A DNA stretch of 44,631 nucleotides from Halothiobacillus sp. (GTDB lineage Bacteria > Pseudomonadota > Gammaproteobacteria > JAAZVP01): NCBI GenBank assembly GCA_018623495.1, contig JAAZVP010000018.1, forward strand, positions 1 through 44,631, read 5' to 3'. Positions 1 through 17,805 of this stretch are shown here, piece by piece; the stretch's first letter is position 1; each line of letters starts with the position of its first letter. The position numbers were made by a program, and so were the translations under genes. The notes under the pieces are model-generated. The model saw only the letters and a program-made list of their open reading frames with translations, was not told the origin of the DNA and did not search any database.

Positions 1-308
1 CGGTGGGAACGGAAATACGGCCGCTGGCCGCGATCCCGCCCCTTCCCCTGGTCCCGTTTGCGACTCACCGTCTGGTTGCCCTCGACGACGTACTCGCTCA
101 CCTGGATGCCGTCACCGTCGAGCAGGTAGAGGATTTCGACGAAGGGATAGTGGCCGGCCACGGACACCAGCTCGCGCCGCTGGCGCTCCTGGTCGTCCAC
201 GAGATGCGCCTCGTCCACGCCGGTGACGATGGAGGCGACCAGTTCGCAGATGGGGTCGCGGAATTCGTGATAGCGCTCGATGAGGCTGATGAAATTGGCA
301 TTGCCCAT
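1..308 (-). CDS. Cache/PDC-type sensor domain protein (partial, 3' end outside window)
   Basis: The reading frame begins at ATG (306-308, minus strand) with MGNANFISLIERYHEFRDP and runs off the left edge after about 102 codons. The visible part has an alpha-helical start followed by alternating strands. It contains the segment YPFVEILYLLDGDGIQVSEY and, near the edge, DRGQRPYFRS, which resembles the D-x-x-x-RPYF motif of Cache (PDC-like) ligand-sensing domains. No signal peptide or transmembrane helix precedes the domain, so it may be a cytoplasmic single-domain sensor; any output domain would lie beyond the window. The gene follows ispF but is separated from it by a strong terminator-like hairpin 53 bases before the start codon, so it is probably regulated independently. 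The family assignment rests on one motif and overall appearance. The function is unknown. Confidence 0.6.
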   Translation of the reverse strand, partial: MGNANFISLIERYHEFRDPICELVASIVTGVDEAHLVDDQERQRRELVSVAGHYPFVEILYLLDGDGIQVSEYVVEGNQTVSRKRDQGKGRDRGQRPYFRSH

Positions 309-360
309 GGTGGCTGTCGTCCCCGTGGAGATGAATGGGCAATCGGGTCCGGGCGCGGGA

Positions 361-389
361 AAGAAAAAGGGGCACCCGGCTGGATGCCC
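361..389 (-). terminator. Intrinsic terminator or attenuator upstream of the Cache gene
   Basis: On the minus strand, arms GGGCATCC (389-382) and GGGTGCCC (377-370) pair over 8 bp with one G-U wobble around an AGCC loop. A T-rich run, CTTTTTCTT (369-361), follows at once. This is the best Rho-independent terminator shape in the window. It lies about 220 bases after ispF and only 53 bases before the next start codon. It either ends the ispD-ispF transcript or attenuates the downstream gene. The rest of 309-608 holds no credible gene; I saw no convincing promoter there. Confidence 0.75.
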
Positions 390-608
390 AATTCAGGAGG
401 AGTCAACAGATCGGACGCCCGCGCAGCGCAGAGCACATTCCCGTCTGGGGCCCGATTGCGACAGCATCAAAGCAGGTTCAATGCCAGGTCCGTTGCATCG
501 CCTGTATTCAGCACATTACGGGATGATGTAACGGTGGATTCTCGCAGGGCAGGCACCGCGGGGAGGCACGAACAAGGATCGTTGCACCAACCGGGCGCGG
601 CCGCCCGT

Positions 609-1091
609 TCAGCGGGATGCCTGCAAAAGGCAGACGGCATGCGCGGCGATGCCCTCGCGGCGGCCGACGAAGCCGAGGGACTCGGTGGTGGTGGCCTTGA
701 CGTTGACCGCCCCGGGATCGGCGCCCAGGTCGGCGGCGATGTGCCCGCGCATGGTCTCCACGTGGCCGGCGAGCCGGGGCCGCTGGGCGAGGATGGTGCA
801 GTCGAGGTTGCCCACCAGCCAGCCCCGCTCGCGCACCCGGCCCATGACCCGGCGCAGCAAGTCGCGGCTGTCGGCGTTCTCGAAGGCGGGATCGGTGTCC
901 GGGAAGTGGCGGCCGATGTCGCCCAGGGCGCAGGCACCCAGCAGGGCGTCGCAGACGGCGTGCAGCAGCACGTCACCGTCGGAGTGGGCCCGGAACCCGT
1001 GCTCGAAGGGGATCGTCACGCCGCCGAGCACCAGGTGGTCGCCCGGACCGAAGGCGTGGACATCGTAGCCGTGACCGATGCGCAGGCTCAT
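609..1091 (-). CDS. ispF: 2-C-methyl-D-erythritol 2,4-cyclodiphosphate synthase
   Basis: IspF converts CDP-methylerythritol 2-phosphate to the 2,4-cyclodiphosphate and CMP in the cytosolic MEP isoprenoid pathway. The 160-residue product has the usual family length. It starts [14 protein letters not shown], where the D and H of GYDVH are metal and substrate ligands. It contains [18 protein letters not shown], the conserved active-site block, and the [11 protein letters not shown] segment near the C-terminus. The ATG overlaps the TGA of ispD (ATGA), so the two are translationally coupled. A longer upstream frame exists, but it only re-reads ispD. dxr, another enzyme of the same pathway, lies elsewhere in the window. 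Confidence 0.97.
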   Translation of the reverse strand: MSLRIGHGYDVHAFGPGDHLVLGGVTIPFEHGFRAHSDGDVLLHAVCDALLGACALGDIGRHFPDTDPAFENADSRDLLRRVMGRVRERGWLVGNLDCTILAQRPRLAGHVETMRGHIAADLGADPGAVNVKATTTESLGFVGRREGIAAHAVCLLQASR

Positions 1092-1807
1092 GCCTCTTCC
1101 CCCTGCCCGCGCAGGTAGAGCTCGGCCAGGCCGAGGTCGGCGGGATGGGTGATCTTGATGTTGTCGGCGGCCCCCTCGACCAGGCGCGGCCGGTGGCCCG
1201 CCGCTTCCATGGCCGAGGCCTCGTCGGTGACGACGGCCGCCCCCGCCAGGGCCGCCCGCAGCGCATCGCGCAACGGACCCAGGGGGAACATCTGCGGGGT
1301 GAGTGCCCGCCACAGGCCCCGCCGGTCCACCGTCTCGGCGACGTGACCAGCGCCGTCGTCGCGCTTGACGGTATCACGCACCGGCACCGCCAGCAGGCCA
1401 CCGGCACCGCCCTGCCCCACGGTCCGGCAGAGCGTCTCCACGTCGCTCGGTCGCAGGCACGGCCGCGCGGCGTCGTGGACCAGCACCCAGTCGCCGGGGT
1501 CGGCCCGCTCGGCCAGCCGGTCGAGGGCGTTGAGCACGGAGGTGGCCCGCTGCTCGCCGCCGGCCACCGTCTCCAGCGGCACCGGCGCGCGATAGGCCAG
1601 TTCCGGCCAGAAAGGGTCGTCGCCGGAGATCGCCAGCACGGCGCCGGAAAGCCCGGGCAGGCCCAGCAGGCGATCGAGCGCCCACTCGATGACGGTGCGA
1701 CCGGCGAGCGGCAGGTACTGCTTGGGGCGGTCCTCGCCCATGCGCCGGCCGATGCCGGCCGCGGGCACGACGGCCCAGATGCGGGATTCGCGCGGGGATT
1801 GCTTCAT
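1088..1807 (-). CDS. ispD: 2-C-methyl-D-erythritol 4-phosphate cytidylyltransferase
   Basis: IspD transfers CMP from CTP to methylerythritol 4-phosphate, the third step of the MEP pathway. The 239-residue protein has the N-terminal nucleotide-binding motif [19 protein letters not shown] at about residues 13-31, the block [10 protein letters not shown], and a C-terminal [10 protein letters not shown] segment typical of the family. Its ATG overlaps the ftsB stop codon (ATGA), and its own stop overlaps the ispF start, giving a tightly coupled ftsB-ispD-ispF run as in many gammaproteobacteria. Confidence 0.97.
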   Translation of the reverse strand: MKQSPRESRIWAVVPAAGIGRRMGEDRPKQYLPLAGRTVIEWALDRLLGLPGLSGAVLAISGDDPFWPELAYRAPVPLETVAGGEQRATSVLNALDRLAERADPGDWVLVHDAARPCLRPSDVETLCRTVGQGGAGGLLAVPVRDTVKRDDGAGHVAETVDRRGLWRALTPQMFPLGPLRDALRAALAGAAVVTDEASAMEAAGHRPRLVEGAADNIKITHPADLGLAELYLRGQGEEA

Positions 1808-2124
1808 CGGGATCCGGGTCGGGCGTCGTCGCGGGCCGTGGCGGGCCGCCCCCCGCCCTCGACGACCTGGAAGAAGGTCTCGTCCTCGGCCACCATGCCC
1901 AGCTCGCTGCGGGCGCGCTCCTCGATGGCGTCGAGACCCGTCTTGAGGTCACGCACCTCGGAGGCGAGCACGCGATTGCGCTCCTCGAGGCGGGCATTCT
2001 CGGCCCGCTGGCGTTCCAGGCGCTTTTCGAGCTCGGCCACCTCGCCCACGCTGCCCTGGCCGAACCACAGCTGGTACTGCAGCAGGACGAGCAGGCCGAC
2101 GAGCAGTGACAGAAGCCATTTCAT
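1804..2124 (-). CDS. ftsB: Cell division protein FtsB
   Basis: FtsB is a bitopic inner-membrane protein that forms the FtsQLB divisome subcomplex. The 106-residue product has a short cytoplasmic start (MKW), one transmembrane helix at about residues 3-20 (LLSLLVGLLVLLQYQLWF), and a periplasmic coiled coil at about 27-70 rich in E, R and L heptads. It then has the conserved ERARSELGMV segment, followed by ETFFQVVE. This size and plan match FtsB. A good ribosome site (GGGAAGG) precedes the ATG. The position between eno and ispD is the conserved gammaproteobacterial location. Confidence 0.95.
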   Translation of the reverse strand: MKWLLSLLVGLLVLLQYQLWFGQGSVGEVAELEKRLERQRAENARLEERNRVLASEVRDLKTGLDAIEERARSELGMVAEDETFFQVVEGGGRPATARDDARPGSR

Positions 2125-2172
2125 GCGCTGCCTTCCCTGTTGTGGCCGGGGTGAAGGAGCGCCGGGCGGCGA

Positions 2173-6182
<4,010 letters not shown>

Positions 6183-6242
6183 TTTTTCCGACGCCGTCCC
6201 GGGGCCGGCCCGCGCGCCTCGAAAGCGCTCCAGGAGACGGGC

Positions 6243-7598
6243 TCAACCCCCTGGTTCCAGGCGAAAAACAACGCCCTCCTCGGTCGCCCGGACGGGGCGG
6301 CAGTGGCACAGGCCGACGACCGCCAGCAGCGTTTCCCCCGCGAAGACCAGCGGCAGCCGGTCGCGCTCCCAGGGCGGCACCCCGCTCTCCTGGAGCAGCT
6401 TCTTCACGGCCCGGGACGGGCCTTGCGCCGCAGGCCGGCAACGTTCGCCGCCGCGGCGAAAGCCCACCACCAGCCGCCGCCCGGCGAAAACGGCCGGGAT
6501 GCCTTCACCCCGGCGCAGCTCGGCGCCCAGCCGGCCGACCCCGGGGATCGCCAGCGGGCCCTGCTCCGGCCGCCACTCGAGGCGCAGGCCGGGGTCGTGG
6601 GCCGGGCGGGGAGCGAGCACGTGGATCTCGTCCCGCCAGCGCCGGAGCTCGCCGCCCGGCCATTGCAGCCCGGGCAGGCGATCCGTGGCGGCCGTTGCCA
6701 GCTGCCGGCGAAACCCCTCCAGGCGATCACGCGGCGGGAGGGGCAGCCCCTGCCGGGCGATCGCGGCGCGCAGCAGGTTGCGCTGGCGGGCCGGAGCGAG
6801 CTCCAGGAAGGGGGCCAGGGAGAGCCGACCGGGCCTGCTGCCGCTGGCGTCCGCGAGGTCCTGGGCGGCCCGCTCGTCGAGCAACTCGGCGGCCTCCCCC
6901 TGGAGGGCGGCGGCGCGGGCCAGGGTGGTCTCCGCGCCCGGCCAGCGATCCCGCAGCCGGGGCAGGATCTCGGCGCGCAGGTAGTTGCGGTCGAAGGCCG
7001 TGGAGGCGTTGCTGGGGTCCTCCACCCAGTCCAGCCCGGCCTCGCGGCAGTATGCCTCCAGCCGCTCGCGGGGGCAGTCCAGCAGGGGCCGCAGCAGCCG
7101 GCCCCGGCCGAAGGCCCGCGCGGCGGGCATACCCGCCAGGCCCGCGGGACCCGCGCCCCGCAGGAGCTGGAGGAGCAGGGTCTCGGCCTGGTCGCCGCGG
7201 TGGTGGCCGGTGAGCAGCAGCCCGCCCGCCGGCAGGACGGCCGCGAGGGCAGCATGACGGGCCTCGCGGGCCGCGGCCTCGGGGCCCTCGCCCGCCGCGG
7301 TCACCGCCACCGTGCGCACGGTGAGCGGCACTTCCAGGGTGGCGCACAGCACGCGGCAATGGGCCGCCCAGCCATCGGCCTCGGGCTGCAGGCCGTGGTG
7401 GACATGCACCGCCTCGAGGGAGGCAAGGACACCGGCATCGAGGGCCCGGCGGGCGGCGATCAGCAGCGCGGTGGAGTCGGCCCCGCCGGAGAGCGCCACC
7501 CAGGCCCGGCGCGGCCCGGGTTCGGCGGCGAGGGCCTGCGCGACGGCCCGGGCGGGGTCGGCCGCGGACCCCGCCCCCGGGGAGGATTCGCCGGCCAA
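6243..7598 (-). CDS. tilS: tRNA(Ile)-lysidine synthetase
   Basis: TilS ligates lysine to C34 of the CAU-anticodon tRNA(Ile), switching its codon from AUG to AUA. The N-terminal PP-loop motif SGGADSTAL is followed by VHVHHGLQPEAD and LLTGHHRGDQAETLLLQLLRG, all typical of the family; the C-terminal region has the LVVGFRRGGERCRP-type substrate-binding fold. No ATG lies near the N-terminus. The likely start is TTG at 7598, giving 451 residues (E. coli 432), with GGAAGG 12 bases upstream near the end of accA, 8 bases away. A CTG slightly upstream is also possible. The decoding role is relevant because glnD in this window seems to start at AUA. Confidence 0.93.
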   Translation of the reverse strand: MAGESSPGAGSAADPARAVAQALAAEPGPRRAWVALSGGADSTALLIAARRALDAGVLASLEAVHVHHGLQPEADGWAAHCRVLCATLEVPLTVRTVAVTAAGEGPEAAAREARHAALAAVLPAGGLLLTGHHRGDQAETLLLQLLRGAGPAGLAGMPAARAFGRGRLLRPLLDCPRERLEAYCREAGLDWVEDPSNASTAFDRNYLRAEILPRLRDRWPGAETTLARAAALQGEAAELLDERAAQDLADASGSRPGRLSLAPFLELAPARQRNLLRAAIARQGLPLPPRDRLEGFRRQLATAATDRLPGLQWPGGELRRWRDEIHVLAPRPAHDPGLRLEWRPEQGPLAIPGVGRLGAELRRGEGIPAVFAGRRLVVGFRRGGERCRPAAQGPSRAVKKLLQESGVPPWERDRLPLVFAGETLLAVVGLCHCRPVRATEEGVVFRLEPGG

Positions 7599-7606
7599 GG
7601 AGCGGC

Positions 7607-8566
<960 letters not shown>

Positions 8567-8634
8567 CAGCCGGTCCCCGAAAAGTTTCAACGATGATACA
8601 TCCGCAGTCGGTCGATGACCACGTGGCGGTCGGG

Positions 8635-12150
<3,516 letters not shown>

Positions 12151-12248
12151 GGGTGGCGCTCGTTTACAGCGGGTGGCGAAGGATCGGTCATTTTAACGCA
12201 CCCGACCGCGGTCGAGGGAGTTCGCCCGCCCACCCCCCGGGTCCGGTC

Positions 12249-12866
12249 TCAGCCGGTCTCGCCGAGTGCCCGGCGCACGGGCGCGAAGCTGCGCCGGTGC
12301 TCGGGGCACGGACCGTGCTCGGCGAGCCGGGCCAGGTGGTCGCGGGTGGGATAGCCCTTGTGGCGGTCGAAGCCGTAGGCCGGGTAGCGCTCGTGGAGCC
12401 CGAGCATGGCGCGGTCGCGGGTGACCTTGGCCAGGATCGAGGCGGCCCCCACGCAGGGGACTTCCAGGTCGGCCTTCACCCGGGCCCGGGCGGGGATGCC
12501 GAGACGCGGGCAGGTGTTGCCGTCCACCACCGCGTGGGCCGCGCGGCCGCCGAGCCCGTCCACCGCCCGCTGCATGGCCAGCAGCGCGGCCTGGAGGATG
12601 TTGTGCCGGTCGATCTCGGCCACGCTGGCCTCGGCGATGGCGTAGGCCACGGCCTGGCTGCGGATGGCATCGAACAGCCGCTCGCGCGCCCGGGCGGTGA
12701 GCTTCTTGGAGTCGGTGACGCCGGCCACCGGGCTCTGCGGGTCGAGGACCACCGCCGCGGCCACCACCGGCCCGGCCAGGGGGCCCCGCCCCGCCTCGTC
12801 GATCCCGGCCATGGGTCCGCCGGCGCCGGTATCGGTGAACAGGGCCATGCCGGGTTCAGTCGCCAC
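12249..12866 (-). CDS. rnhB: Ribonuclease HII
   Basis: RNase HII nicks RNA-DNA hybrids at ribonucleotides. The core begins [21 protein letters not shown], with the first catalytic Asp-Glu pair, and continues through [15 protein letters not shown] and [16 protein letters not shown] prefer the GTG at 12866 (205 residues) because AGGGAGA lies six bases upstream. An ATG at 12848 gives 199 residues, close to E. coli's 198, but lacks a ribosome site. The start region is head-to-head with the gnnA promoter, and the rnhB ribosome site overlaps the gnnA -10 box on the other strand. Confidence 0.95.
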   Translation of the reverse strand: MATEPGMALFTDTGAGGPMAGIDEAGRGPLAGPVVAAAVVLDPQSPVAGVTDSKKLTARARERLFDAIRSQAVAYAIAEASVAEIDRHNILQAALLAMQRAVDGLGGRAAHAVVDGNTCPRLGIPARARVKADLEVPCVGAASILAKVTRDRAMLGLHERYPAYGFDRHKGYPTRDHLARLAEHGPCPEHRRSFAPVRRALGETG

Positions 12867-12883
12867 GCCAATCTCCCTATAAT
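12855..12883 (+). promoter_or_regulatory. Promoter of the gnnA-gnnB-lpxB operon
   Basis: TATAAT (12878-12883) is a perfect -10 box. TTCAGT (12855-12860) is a 3-of-6 -35 box, 17 bases upstream. Transcription would start near 12890, giving a leader of about 26 bases before the gnnA ATG. The element lies across the start region of the divergent rnhB. Confidence 0.7.
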
Positions 12884-12915
12884 GCCGGTTTCGCCCGTCT
12901 TCGACTGGACGCTGA

Positions 12916-13854
12916 ATGGACAATCTCCGATGTGCCGTGATCGGCACCGGCCACCTGGGCCGCTTTCACGCCGAGAAGTATGCCGCCCTCCCCGGCTGCG
13001 AGCTGGTCGCGGTGGTGGACCCCGACACCGAACGCGCCGGCGAGATCGCCGAGCGCCTCGGCTGCCGCGCGCTGGCAGACTACCACGAACTGCTGGGCGC
13101 GGTGGACGCGGTGAGCATCGCCGCGCCCACCTCCACCCACCACGCCATCGCCCGGGACTGCCTGGAGAACGGCAGCCACGTGCTGGTGGAAAAGCCCATC
13201 ACCGTCACCCTCGCGGAGGCCGACGAGCTCATCGCCCTGGGGCGCGAGCACGACCGGCTGATCCAGGTGGGCCACCTGGAGCGCTTCAACCCGGCGGTGA
13301 TGGCCCTGGGCGATCACCTGGAGCGCCCGCGCTTCATCGAGTCCCACCGGCTGGCGCCCTTCAACCCGCGGGCCACCGATGTCAGCGTGGTGCTCGACCT
13401 GATGATCCACGACATCGACATCATCCAGGACATCGTCGATTCCGAGATCGAGGAGATCGCCGCCAACGGTACGCCGGTGCTCACCGGCGACATCGACATC
13501 GCCAACGCCCGCCTGCGCTTCGCCAACGGCTGCGTGGCCAACGTCACGGCCAGCCGGGTGAGCCGCAAGAGCGAGCGCAAGATGCGCGTCTTCCAGGAGA
13601 ACGCCTACCTCTCCGTGGACTTCGGCAACCGCGTCTTCGAGCGCCACTTCCGCGGCGAGGGCGAGATGTTTCCCGGCATCCCCGAGATCGACTCCGAGGA
13701 GTCGGCCTTCGACGACGGCGACGCCCTGCTCGCCGAGATCCGCCACTTCACCGACTGCATCCGCCGCGGCGAGCGCCCCCTGGTGCCCGGCGAGGCGGGG
13801 CGCCGCGCGCTGGCCACGGCCATCCGCATCGGCGAACTGATGAATCCCCAGTAA
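12916..13854 (+). CDS. gnnA: Gfo/Idh-family oxidoreductase, probable UDP-GlcNAc 3-dehydrogenase GnnA
   Basis: The 312-residue protein has an N-terminal Rossmann fold with GTGHLG (10-15) for NAD(P), the EKP motif (92-94) with the usual catalytic lysine, and the GHLERFNP (119-126) and DLMIHDIDI (161-169) segments typical of the Gfo/Idh/MocA family. Established knowledge: in Acidithiobacillus ferrooxidans GnnA oxidises the 3-hydroxyl of UDP-GlcNAc, and GnnB aminates the ketone to UDP-GlcNAc3N for amide-linked lipid A; those genes lie between lpxA and lpxB. Here the gene is followed 11 bases later by a DegT aminotransferase and then by lpxB, so I infer GnnA. Alternatives are WbpB/WlbA-like O-antigen dehydrogenases, but the lpxB coupling argues against them. 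Confidence 0.82.
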   Translation: MDNLRCAVIGTGHLGRFHAEKYAALPGCELVAVVDPDTERAGEIAERLGCRALADYHELLGAVDAVSIAAPTSTHHAIARDCLENGSHVLVEKPITVTLAEADELIALGREHDRLIQVGHLERFNPAVMALGDHLERPRFIESHRLAPFNPRATDVSVVLDLMIHDIDIIQDIVDSEIEEIAANGTPVLTGDIDIANARLRFANGCVANVTASRVSRKSERKMRVFQENAYLSVDFGNRVFERHFRGEGEMFPGIPEIDSEESAFDDGDALLAEIRHFTDCIRRGERPLVPGEAGRRALATAIRIGELMNPQ

Positions 13855-13865
13855 GAGAGGCACCC

Positions 13866-14963
13866 ATGCGCATCCCCATGGTGGACGTGAAGCGGCAGTA
13901 CGCCGCCATTCGCGAGGAAGTGGACCGCGGCGTCGCCGAGGTCCTCGCCGATGGCCGCTACATCCTCGGGCCCAACGTGAACGCCTTCGAGACCGAGGTC
14001 GCGGACTACATCGGCGTGCGCCACGCCATCGGCGTGGCCTCGGGCACCGACGCCCTCCACCTCGCGCTCGAGGGGGCCGGGATCGGCCCCGGCATGGAGG
14101 TGATCACCTCGCCGTTCACCTTCATCGCCACCGCCGAGGCGATCCGCTACGTGGGCGCGACACCGGTGTTCGTGGACATCGACCCGCGGACCTTCAACCT
14201 CGATCCCGAACAGGTGGAGGCGGCGGTGACCGGCCGCACGGCGGCCATCATGCCCGTCCATCTCTTCGGCCAGCCGGCGGACATGGGCGCGCTGGGCAGC
14301 ATCGCCGAGCGCCACGGGCTCAAGGTCATCGAGGACTGCGCCCAGTCCTTCGGCGCCACCATCGACGGCCGCCAGACCGGCTCGCTGGGCCTGGCCGCCG
14401 GTTTCTCCTTCTTTCCCAGCAAGAACCTGGGCGGCGCCGGCGACGGCGGCATGGTGACCACCGACGACGACGCGGTGGCCGAACACGTCCGCCAGCTGCG
14501 CAACCACGGCTCGGCGCGGCGCTACTACCACGACCGCATCGGCTACAACAGCCGCCTGGACGAGCTCCAGGCGAGCATCCTGCGGGTCAAGCTGGCCCGC
14601 ATCGACACGTACAACCGGGGCCGGCGACGCGTGGCCCGGCGCTATGCCGACCATCTCGCCGACCTGCCGCTGGAGCTGCCCTTGGAGGGCGGGCCGGGGG
14701 TGCACGTCTACCACCAGTACACCCTGCTGGTCGACGACCGCGAGACCCTCCAGCAGGCCCTGGCCGATGCCGGCATCGCCTCGGCGATCTACTACCCCGT
14801 GCCCCTGCACCGGCAGAAGGCCTTCGCCGACGTCTGCGGCGACCTGGCCCTGCCGGTGAGCGAGCAGACCGCCGAGCGCTGCCTGAGCCTGCCCGTCTTC
14901 CCCGAGCTCGAGGACGCCGAGATCGACCAGGTCGCCGAGGTCATCCGGGACACCCTGCGGTGA
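13866..14963 (+). CDS. gnnB: DegT/DnrJ/EryC1 aminotransferase, probable UDP-GlcNAc3N aminotransferase GnnB
   Basis: This 365-residue PLP enzyme has the sugar-aminotransferase hallmarks. These are GVASGTDALHLAL (56-68) for phosphate binding, TSPFTFIATAEAI, VIEDCAQSFGA (154-164) with the pyridine-contacting Asp157, and the Schiff-base lysine Lys186 in FFPSKNLGG. It also has the C-terminal IYYPVPLHRQKAF. By context it would aminate UDP-3-keto-GlcNAc, probably with glutamate as donor, to give UDP-GlcNAc3N. Its stop overlaps the GTG start of lpxB (GTGA), a direct translational link to lipid A synthesis. The enzyme family is certain. The exact substrate is inferred from neighbours. Confidence 0.82.
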   Translation: MRIPMVDVKRQYAAIREEVDRGVAEVLADGRYILGPNVNAFETEVADYIGVRHAIGVASGTDALHLALEGAGIGPGMEVITSPFTFIATAEAIRYVGATPVFVDIDPRTFNLDPEQVEAAVTGRTAAIMPVHLFGQPADMGALGSIAERHGLKVIEDCAQSFGATIDGRQTGSLGLAAGFSFFPSKNLGGAGDGGMVTTDDDAVAEHVRQLRNHGSARRYYHDRIGYNSRLDELQASILRVKLARIDTYNRGRRRVARRYADHLADLPLELPLEGGPGVHVYHQYTLLVDDRETLQQALADAGIASAIYYPVPLHRQKAFADVCGDLALPVSEQTAERCLSLPVFPELEDAEIDQVAEVIRDTLR

Positions 14964-16141
14964 GCGACCCCGCCCCCCACGTGATGCTCGTCGCCGGCGA
15001 GGAGTCCGGCGACCGCCACGCCGCCAGCGTGGTGCGCCTGCTGCGCGAGCGCCTGCCCGGGGCGCGCTTCACCGGCATGGGCGGCGGCCACATGCGCGCG
15101 GCCGGCGTGGCCACGCGGGTGGACTCCAGCCACCTGGGGGTGGTGGGTCTCGGCGAGGTGCTGCGCCACTACGGCAAACTGCGCCGGGCACTGAAGACCA
15201 TGAAGAACGCCGTCCGCGACGAGCGCCCCGACCTGCTCATCTGCGTGGACTACAAGGAGTTCAACCTCAAGCTCGCCCGCCACGCCAGGGCCTGCGGGGT
15301 CCCCGTGCTGTTCTACGTCAGCCCCCAGGTCTGGGCCTGGCGGCCCGGGCGGGTGAAGGACTACGGCCGTGCCGTGGACGTGATGGCGGTGATCTTTCCC
15401 TTCGAGGTGCCCTTCTACGAGCGCCATGCCATCCCCGTGCGCTACGTGGGCCATCCGCTGGCCGGCAAGGTGGACTCGGCGCTCGACCGGGGGCAGGCCC
15501 GCGAGGCCTTCGGGATCGGGACCGACGCCCCCGTGGTCGGCCTGCTGCCCGGCAGCCGGGCCAACGAGGTGGAACGCCTGCTGCCGGTGATGCTGGGTGC
15601 CGCCCGGCGCCTGCATGCCGCCGACCCCGACCGGCGCTTCCTGCTGGTCCAGGCCGGCTCGGTGACCCGCGAGCAGATCCGCCCCCACCTGGAGGCCGCC
15701 GACGACCTGCCGGTGACCGTCGTCCAGGGTCGCACCTACGATGCCCTGCGCGCCTGCGACGCGGTGATGACGGCCTCGGGCACCGCCACCCTGGAGGTCG
15801 CCCTGATGGGCGTGCCCATGGCCATCACCTACCGCGTCTCGACGCTGACCTACACCCTGCTCAAGCCCCTGGTGCGCATCCCCCACATCGGCCTGGTCAA
15901 CATCGTCGCCGGCCGCGAGGTCGTGGCCGAGTTCGTCCAGGACCGCGCCCGGCCCGAGCGGCTCGCCGAGGAGATCGAGCACATCCTCGCCGACCCGGAG
16001 TACGCCCGCGCCATCCGCGAGGGCCTCGCCGAGGTCCGCGAGCGACTGGGCGAGGCCGACGGCGTGGCCCGGCTCGCCGACCTGGTGGTGGAGATGCTCG
16101 AGCACCGGGGCCGGCCCACCCGCCGACCGGGCGCCGGATGA
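14960..16141 (+). CDS. lpxB: Lipid-A-disaccharide synthase
   Basis: LpxB joins 2,3-diacyl-glucosamine-1-phosphate to its UDP-activated form, making the beta-1,6 disaccharide of lipid A at the inner membrane face. The 393-residue GT-B glycosyltransferase has GEESGD (13-18), ICVDYKEFNLK with Asp97 (the expected catalytic-region acid), SPQVWAWR (121-128), GLLPGSRANEVERL (about 194-207) and ASGTATLEVALMG near the nucleotide site. The start is GTG, overlapping the gnnB stop by four bases. Unusually, it is on the strand opposite to lpxA and separated from it by fumC. If gnnAB make the diamino sugar, this enzyme must accept N,N'-diacylated substrates. Confidence 0.97.
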   Translation: MSDPAPHVMLVAGEESGDRHAASVVRLLRERLPGARFTGMGGGHMRAAGVATRVDSSHLGVVGLGEVLRHYGKLRRALKTMKNAVRDERPDLLICVDYKEFNLKLARHARACGVPVLFYVSPQVWAWRPGRVKDYGRAVDVMAVIFPFEVPFYERHAIPVRYVGHPLAGKVDSALDRGQAREAFGIGTDAPVVGLLPGSRANEVERLLPVMLGAARRLHAADPDRRFLLVQAGSVTREQIRPHLEAADDLPVTVVQGRTYDALRACDAVMTASGTATLEVALMGVPMAITYRVSTLTYTLLKPLVRIPHIGLVNIVAGREVVAEFVQDRARPERLAEEIEHILADPEYARAIREGLAEVRERLGEADGVARLADLVVEMLEHRGRPTRRPGAG

Positions 16142-16161
16142 TCGCGGCATCCGCGCCGCGG

Positions 16162-16190
16162 CGCCCGGGTCGCAAACGGCGGGCCGGGCG
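16162..16190. terminator. Hairpin between convergent lpxB and the small ORF
   Basis: CGCCCGG (16162-16168) pairs with CCGGGCG (16184-16190) across a 15-base loop in the 49-base convergent gap. A second GC-rich palindrome, GCGCCGCGGCGC, lies just before it. No T-run follows on either strand, so any termination role is tentative. Confidence 0.35.
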
Positions 16191-16406
16191 TCAGGTGTCG
16201 CGCTCGACCTTCTCCAGGTCCTGGCGCGGGACGTCACCCTGGCGGTAGTAGCCCAGCCGGCGACGCATGTCCTCGAGGGCGCGATCCCGCTCGGCACGGC
16301 TGGCGAACCAGCGGTAGCTGGCCCAGTCCTCGCCGAGCAGATGGCCCGCACGCAGGCTCTGGCTCGTGTCCGAGAGCGTGATACGGATGCCGTATTCCTT
16401 CGTCAT
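16191..16406 (-). CDS. Small uncharacterised protein downstream of fumC
   Basis: This 71-residue frame starts 3 bases after the fumC stop codon and is probably the last gene of the fabZ-lpxA-fumC transcript. The product is soluble-looking and highly charged. An N-terminal beta-type stretch (EYGIRITLSD) is followed by WASYRWFASRAERDRALEDMRRRLGYYRQGD, which looks like a helix rich in Arg and aromatic residues. There is no signal peptide, transmembrane segment or Cys/His metal motif. I do not recognise the family. Tight spacing, normal codon use and the lack of a better frame on the opposite strand support it as a real gene. Confidence 0.7.
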   Translation of the reverse strand: MTKEYGIRITLSDTSQSLRAGHLLGEDWASYRWFASRAERDRALEDMRRRLGYYRQGDVPRQDLEKVERDT

Positions 16407-16409
16407 GGT

Positions 16410-17798
<1,389 letters not shown>

Positions 17799-17805
17799 GG
17801 TCTCG

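Noticed and set aside
12867-12947. Longer N-terminus for RNase HII up to 12947
   Set aside because: The added residues do not resemble the family and run into gnnA. The GTG at 12866 has a good ribosome site.
12916-14963. Recent horizontal transfer of gnnA and gnnB
   Set aside because: Base composition and codon use look the same as in the neighbours, and the genes are tightly coupled to lpxB, so there is no sequence sign of recent gain.
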